Shown here: piece by piece, positions 60,208-64,000 of the stretch
How the letters are laid out: each line of letters starts with the position of its first letter
How positions within the stretch are numbered: the first letter of the stretch is position 1
DNA from: Mucilaginibacter_A sp964236465
GTDB lineage: Bacteria > Bacteroidota > Bacteroidia > Sphingobacteriales > Sphingobacteriaceae
Assembly (NCBI GenBank): GCA_964236465.1
Contig: CAXSBZ010000011.1
Coordinates: 27,603-91,602 of the forward strand
Direction of reading: 5' to 3'
Length of the DNA stretch: 64,000 nt
Program-made: the position numbers and the translations under genes
The notes under the pieces: model-generated
Seen by the model: only the letters and a program-made list of their open reading frames with translations
The model's database searches: none
Told to the model about the DNA's origin: nothing

Positions 60208-60217
60208 ACTGTTTTTA
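60206..60217 (-). repeat. Dispersed motif overlapping the Uma2 gene start
   Basis: On the gene strand TAAAAACAGTAT followed by G, so its last two bases start the ATG at 60207. Preceded by AATTTATGTTGA. Confidence 0.78.
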
Positions 60218-60239
60218 TCAACATAAATTTCAGCATTCC

Positions 60240-61649
60240 TCAGCCAAAAAGCAACTGAAAAACTTCTTCAATGCGGCTGACAGCTTTTACTTCAATGTCA
60301 AAACGGGAAAAATCTACGGGTTTTTTATTTTTTCCACCAGCAGGAAGGTTGTATTTGGAGATAACGATCTGCTCAAAACCCAATTTTTGTGCTTCTGCAA
60401 TGCGCTGCTCAATCCGGTTTACGGCGCGGATTTCCCCAGATAGGCCCAGTTCTCCGGCAAAACAGGTTTTAAAAGAAACGGGAATATCTTCATGCGAAGA
60501 AATGATGGCCGCAGCCAAACCCAGATCAATCGCCGGATCTTCCACATGGATGCCACCGGTAATATTCAGGAAAACATCCTTGGCACTCAACCGAAAACCG
60601 CATCGTTTTTCCAGTACGGCCAGCAGCATGTTCATCCGCTTGTTATCAAAACCAGTGGCTGACCGTTGCGGCGTTCCGTATGGCGAAGCACTCACTAAAG
60701 CTTGCGTTTCAATTAGCATTGGCCGCAAACCTTCCAGCGTAGCCGAAATGGTTATGCCGCTTAAAGCCTCATCACGCTGGGATAATAATATTTCTGACGG
60801 ATTGGAAACCTGCCGCAACCCTTCGCCCTGCATTTCATAAATCCCTAATTCGGAAGAGGAGCCAAAACGGTTTTTGATCGTGCGCAAAATCCGGTACACA
60901 TGATGCCGGTCGCCTTCAAATTGCAAAACCGTATCCACCATGTGCTCCAAAATTTTTGGGCCGGCGATAGCCCCGTCTTTGGTAATGTGGCCGATCAGGA
61001 AAACTGGCGTAGCCGTTTCTTTGGCAAATCGCATCAGTTCGGCAGTACATTCCCGGACTTGGGAAACGCTTCCCGGCGTAGATTCAATATGCGCCGAATG
61101 CAAAGTTTGGATAGAATCGATGATTACCAAATCCGGTTCAATCGCTTCAATCTGTTTAAAAATATTTTGGGTAGAAGTTTCTACCAGAACATACGGGTTA
61201 TTAATTTTACCGGTAAAAGAAGCACTGATCCGTTCAGAACGCATCTTGATCTGCCGGTTGCTTTCCTCACCAGAAACATAAAGCACTTTGATGCCCGGCA
61301 TAATCAAAGCCAGTTGCAGCATCAGCGTTGATTTACCAATTCCCGGTTCGCCGCCAATTAAAATCAAAGAACCGCCCACAATCCCGCCGCCAAGCACGCG
61401 GTTCAGTTCATTATCCGGTGTGATCAGCCGGTCTTCTTCAGAAAAAACAATTTCCGAAACCGGAACGGGTTTGTTGGAGCGCTGCAAACTGCTGCTGGCC
61501 GGTTTCCATTCGGGTACTGTGGTATTTGGCTTTTCGATCACCTCTTCTACAAATGTATTCCACTCACCGCAAGACGGACATTTGCCCAGCCATTTGGGTG
61601 CTTCAAAACCACAGCTCTGGCAGAAATAGGCACTTTTAGTTTTAGCCAA
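60240..61649 (-). CDS. radA: DNA repair protein RadA
   Basis: A 469-residue RadA/Sms. The N-terminal zinc finger CQSCGFEAPKWLGKCPSCGEW, Walker A GGEPGIGKSTLM, the KNRFG loop (TIKNRFGSSSELGIYEM) and the C-terminal Lon-like domain (ITGGIHVEDPAIDLGLAAAIISS) are all present. It is a branch-migration helicase in recombination. At about residue 150 the sequence RISASFTGKINNPYV contains a near-motif copy (61214-61225, one base off) and may be slightly longer than relatives. Monocistronic. Confidence 0.95.
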   Translation of the reverse strand: MAKTKSAYFCQSCGFEAPKWLGKCPSCGEWNTFVEEVIEKPNTTVPEWKPASSSLQRSNKPVPVSEIVFSEEDRLITPDNELNRVLGGGIVGGSLILIGGEPGIGKSTLMLQLALIMPGIKVLYVSGEESNRQIKMRSERISASFTGKINNPYVLVETSTQNIFKQIEAIEPDLVIIDSIQTLHSAHIESTPGSVSQVRECTAELMRFAKETATPVFLIGHITKDGAIAGPKILEHMVDTVLQFEGDRHHVYRILRTIKNRFGSSSELGIYEMQGEGLRQVSNPSEILLSQRDEALSGITISATLEGLRPMLIETQALVSASPYGTPQRSATGFDNKRMNMLLAVLEKRCGFRLSAKDVFLNITGGIHVEDPAIDLGLAAAIISSHEDIPVSFKTCFAGELGLSGEIRAVNRIEQRIAEAQKLGFEQIVISKYNLPAGGKNKKPVDFSRFDIEVKAVSRIEEVFQLLFG

Positions 61650-61744
61650 TTTGATAGGATTAGAGAATTTTTAAATTGATTTCAGGATTTAATTCCTACT
61701 GATTTAGCATACAATTTACGGTTTCTTTACCAAAAAAACACCGA

Positions 61745-61756
61745 TAAAAACAGTAT
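61745..61756 (+). repeat. Dispersed 12-bp motif TAAAAACAGTAT
   Basis: Exact copy beyond the RNase G terminator, between radA and rng; preceded by AAACACCGA. Confidence 0.78.
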
Positions 61757-61763
61757 GTAAAAA

Positions 61764-61818
61764 TTCAGGCTTACCATTTTACATCGTATCAACACAAGGG
61801 TGAAATGGTAAACCTGAA
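61764..61818 (-). terminator. Probable intrinsic terminator of the RNase G gene
   Basis: TTCAGGCTTACCATTT and AAATGGTAAACCTGAA pair over 16 positions with one mismatch, loop 23 nt; on the minus strand the stem is followed by TTTTTAC. It lies 16 bp beyond the rng stop. Confidence 0.7.
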
Positions 61819-61834
61819 ATAATAAATAAGCTGA

Positions 61835-63385
61835 TTAAAGCTTGATTTCTTCGTCTTTAGAGGATAAAAAATGAAACTCGTTCATCGTATAATTGGGCAT
61901 ACTTTTTACTTTAATCCATTGATGATAACGGAAATACCATTTCATCTGCTTGTTGTAAACACCTCTTTTAATGTATGCCTCAATAAACGGATGCACACAA
62001 AGCGTGATCCCTTTTTCATTTTGCTCCTGCAACACGTAGTTGAGGTTGTTCTCGATATCATCCAGCAATAAAACACTTGGCCGGACGGTTCCGGTTCCGT
62101 GGCAGGTTGGGCAAATTTCGGAAGTAACAATATTCATTTCCGGCCGAACGCGTTGCCTGGTCAGTTGGATCAATCCAAATTTGGATGGCGGCAACACAGT
62201 ATGTTTTGCGCGGTCCAACCGCATTTCATCACGCATAAATTCAAACAAGTCCTTGCGGTTTGTGGGATTGTGCATATCGATAAAATCAATCACCACAATG
62301 CCGCCCATATCACGCAAACGCAACTGGCGCGCAATTTCTTTCGCCGCTTCCTTGTTTACCATAAAAGCATTTTCTTCCTGATTTTCTTTATTTGCCGTCC
62401 GGTTACCGCTGTTTACATCGATTACATGCAACGCTTCTGTATGCTCGATGACCAGATAAGCACCGCCCGGGAGGTTTACCGTTTTACCAAAAGCAGATTT
62501 GATCTGTTTTTCGATACCGTAATGTTCGAAGATCGGAACATCGTTTTTGTGCAGTTTGACTATTTTTTCCAGATCAGGAGAAATCTCCTGAACATAGGAA
62601 CGTATTTCTTCAAAAATAGACTGGTCATTCACTGTAATGCTTTGAAAATCAGCATTCAGCAAATCACGCAGCAAAGTTGAAGTTCGGTCGATCTCGCCCA
62701 AAACCTTCTTTGCCGGTTCGGTAGCCGGCAAACGGACCATAAAATTTTCCCATTTTGCAATCAAGTCCAGCAAGTCTTTTTGCAGCTCTTCTACGCCTTT
62801 ATCCTCGGAAACTGTACGGATAATTACGCCAAAGTTTTTGGGTTTGATGCTTTCTACGATCTTACGCAACCGAGTACGTTCGGTATTGCTTTTGATTTTT
62901 TTAGAGATAGAAATAGCATCCGAAAAAGGGACCAACACCACATATCGGCCTGCAATAGACAGATCGGAACTGAGCCTCGGCCCTTTTGTAGAAATCGGTT
63001 CTTTCGCGATCTGAACCGGTATCAGTTGGTTTTTGCTTAAAATATCAGAGATTTTACCGGACTTGGTAATGTCTTTTTCAAGTTCAAAATGATCCAGCAA
63101 TTTTGATTTATAACTTCCGCCGCGAACTGTTTTTGCCAGTTTTAGTAAAGACTGTACCTGCGAACCCAGATCAAGGTAATGCAGAAAAGCATCTTTTTCA
63201 TAACCCACATCAACAAAAGCAGCATTTAAGCTTGGCATAATCTTCTTGATCCTGCCAAGATAAATATCGCCAACTGTATAGTTGTTGTTGATCTGATCTT
63301 CATGAAGCTCTACAAGCTGCTTATTTTGCAGCAAAGCAATGGTTGCACCAGCCGGGGAAGCATCGATAACTAATTCCTTTATCAA
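61835..63385 (-). CDS. rng: Ribonuclease G (Rne/Rng family)
   Basis: A 516-residue endoribonuclease. The S1 domain (VGDIYLGRIKKIMPSLNAAFVDVGYEKDAFLHY) is followed by the 5' sensor and catalytic DNase I-like domain, with VIDVNSGN and GGIVVIDFIDM supplying the catalytic Asp residues, and the zinc-link motif CPTCHGTG. It trims 16S rRNA 5' ends and cuts mRNAs. The long RNase E scaffold is absent, as usual for RNase G. A hairpin in its 5' leader may be relevant to its control. Confidence 0.94.
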   Translation of the reverse strand: MIKELVIDASPAGATIALLQNKQLVELHEDQINNNYTVGDIYLGRIKKIMPSLNAAFVDVGYEKDAFLHYLDLGSQVQSLLKLAKTVRGGSYKSKLLDHFELEKDITKSGKISDILSKNQLIPVQIAKEPISTKGPRLSSDLSIAGRYVVLVPFSDAISISKKIKSNTERTRLRKIVESIKPKNFGVIIRTVSEDKGVEELQKDLLDLIAKWENFMVRLPATEPAKKVLGEIDRTSTLLRDLLNADFQSITVNDQSIFEEIRSYVQEISPDLEKIVKLHKNDVPIFEHYGIEKQIKSAFGKTVNLPGGAYLVIEHTEALHVIDVNSGNRTANKENQEENAFMVNKEAAKEIARQLRLRDMGGIVVIDFIDMHNPTNRKDLFEFMRDEMRLDRAKHTVLPPSKFGLIQLTRQRVRPEMNIVTSEICPTCHGTGTVRPSVLLLDDIENNLNYVLQEQNEKGITLCVHPFIEAYIKRGVYNKQMKWYFRYHQWIKVKSMPNYTMNEFHFLSSKDEEIKL

Positions 63386-63400
63386 TTACTTACGCCTTGT

Positions 63401-63416
63401 CAACGGAAAACCGTTG
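63401..63416 (-). other. Small hairpin in the rng 5' leader
   Basis: CAACGG, AAAA, CCGTTG: a perfect 6-bp stem with a 4-nt loop, 15 bases upstream of the rng start and within the transcript predicted from the -7 element at 63441. Confidence 0.55.
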
Positions 63417-63440
63417 TATTAAAATATCGGTGAATTATCG

Positions 63441-63448
63441 CAAAAATA
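63441..63448 (-). promoter_or_regulatory. -7 promoter element of rng
   Basis: On the minus strand TATTTTTG fits TAnnTTTG; predicted start of transcription gives a leader of about 50 nt containing the hairpin. Confidence 0.4.
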
Positions 63449-63497
63449 AGAAAAGGCGCCTTGCTTATACAAAGTGCCCTAATCTTAAAAAAGTATA

Positions 63498-63588
63498 TTA
63501 TTTCTTTTTATGTCTGTTTTTTCTTAAACGTTTTTTGCGTTTGTGGGTGGCCATTTTATGACGTTTTCTCTTTTTACCGCTTGGCATA
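63498..63588 (-). CDS. mS38/bS22-like small basic protein with +1 frameshift
   Basis: The minus strand encodes MPSGKKRKRHKMATHK and then, in another frame, RKKRLRKNRHKKK and a stop. These two parts make up the 29-residue basic protein conserved in Bacteroidota (AURKAIP1/COX24 domain, related to ribosomal proteins bS22 and mS38). One extra A (a run of four A at 63540-63543, where three are expected) shifts the frame so that the direct reading would end early at a TAA at 63508-63510 after 26 residues. Because the downstream frame is intact, a base-call error or a true frameshift is the likely cause. Confidence 0.8.
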
Positions 63589-63608
63589 ATTTCTTTTAAT
63601 TAGATGAT

Positions 63609-64000
63609 TTAATTTTTTAACTCTTTAATGTATTCGTCCATTTTTTGGTTGAAAGCCGGATCGCCTGCCAGTTCTTTACACTTTTGGTAAGCGGCAATGG
63701 CTTCCGGTTTCATTCCTAATTGCTTGTAACTTTCTGCCAAATAAAAGTAAGGCTCCAATTCCGGCTTTTGCTCAACCACATTTTTAAACCGTGTAACAGC
63801 TTTTTCAAACTGGCCAGACTTCATCGAAAATAAACCTAAGTTTAAATTAGCTTTTAGATTTTTCGGTTCTTTGGCAACCACGCCCAGCAGTAAAGAAATC
63901 CCTGTCATCGGGCTTGGTGCACCCCCATTTACATCTGCAATACCCAAACCCGTTTGTGCATCCAAGTTATCCGGCGCAATTTGCATAGCTTTTTTAAATG
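63609..64000 (-). CDS. Tetratricopeptide-repeat protein, C-terminal part (partial)
   Basis: The frame ends at 63609 and runs off the right edge, so the N-terminus is missing. Visible TPR units include NLKANLNLGLFSMKSGQFEKAVTRFKNVVEQKP and EPYFYLAESYKQLGMKPEAIAAYQKCKELAGDP, each a helix-turn-helix of about 34 residues. It is probably a periplasmic or cytosolic scaffold. The Met at 63986 is internal (preceding codons read FKKA), not a start. Confidence 0.75.
   Translation of the reverse strand, partial: FKKAMQIAPDNLDAQTGLGIADVNGGAPSPMTGISLLLGVVAKEPKNLKANLNLGLFSMKSGQFEKAVTRFKNVVEQKPELEPYFYLAESYKQLGMKPEAIAAYQKCKELAGDPAFNQKMDEYIKELKN

Noticed and set aside
531..61756. The 12-bp motif as a Chi or KOPS-type polar signal
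   Set aside because: The two orientations are about equal (28 and 25) along one stretch of chromosome, whereas such signals are strongly strand-biased.
531..61756. The 12-bp motif as a promoter element
   Set aside because: It shares nothing with TTTG and TAnnTTTG, occurs in both orientations at gene ends and within genes, and real promoters are found separately.
1..64000. CRISPR arrays, tRNA, rRNA or complete insertion sequences
   Set aside because: No regularly spaced direct repeats, cloverleaf ends or transposase frames were seen on either strand.

Overview
The window looks like chromosome from a member of the Bacteroidota, most likely the Sphingobacteriaceae (Mucilaginibacter/Pedobacter relatives). 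The evidence is a SusC/SusD pair, TonB-plug/MG2-like and TonB/MORN-like secreted proteins, a CarB that lacks the C-terminal allosteric domain, promoters of the Bacteroidota type (TAnnTTTG at -7), almost no Shine-Dalgarno sites, and a moderately AT-rich composition. No rRNA, tRNA, prophage, insertion sequence or CRISPR array was seen. The sequence contains one run of 100 N (55040-55139).

Layout. 1-5.7 kb: a partial DUF4369 thioredoxin-like gene, an arginase-fold protein with eroded metal ligands, a BlaI/BlaR1-type repressor and membrane-protease pair with two operator-like sites, and an acyltransferase. 5.9-15.1 kb: an NAD-dependent epimerase, a thioesterase, a phosphoserine phosphatase fused to a remnant of phosphoglycerate dehydrogenase plus ACT domain, a universal stress protein, a MacB/FtsX-type permease, IlvE and an AsmA-like membrane-anchored protein. 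15.3-22.6 kb: the cluster miaB, sigma-54 activator, lptE, a TPR-like protein and secG, a terminator, then groES-groEL. 22.9-30.2 kb: a seven-gene membrane-stress type cluster (RDD; SpoIIM, membrane protein, DUF4129, DUF4350, MoxR, DUF58) and a DUF2752 gene. 30.2-45 kb: a truncated L-serine dehydratase, a GDSL lipoprotein, SusD/SusC, LipB, a phosphopantetheinyl transferase, Dcd, a large plug/MG2-like protein, an aldo-keto reductase, MgtE and a Gly-rich secreted protein. 45-53.8 kb: ClpS, an AI-2E transporter family protein, DUF1345, a short-chain dehydrogenase, a Gfo/Idh oxidoreductase, a thioredoxin-like lipoprotein, a NadR-like kinase with PnuC (nicotinamide riboside salvage) and an M13 protease. 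53.9-64 kb: two tandem TonB/MORN-like paralogues split by the N gap, CarB, DUF4920, Uma2, RadA, RNase G, a frameshifted mS38/bS22-like small basic protein and a partial TPR gene.

The main observation is a dense, dispersed 12-bp signal, TAAAARMAGYAT, present only as TAAAAGAAGYAT or TAAAAACAGYAT. I counted 53 exact copies by eye, about one per 1.2 kb, 28 on one strand and 25 on the other. Chance would give far less than one. Copies usually follow a short TTTTA about 6 nt upstream, so each site is a complete or degenerate palindrome of the form TTTTA-N6-TAAAA. They sit at gene ends, next to intrinsic terminators, on stop or start codons, and also in frame inside coding sequences. Density, orientation, preference for gene ends, inverted pairs and presence inside genes together resemble DNA uptake sequences of Neisseriaceae and Pasteurellaceae. 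A site for an unknown DNA-binding protein or a palindromic repeat family are the alternatives. A second layer consists of three longer dispersed repeats: a GTCATCC/GGCATGAC inverted repeat, a GTCATCTCGACC/GTCGAAATGAC repeat and a TAG-TTCA-type low-complexity repeat.
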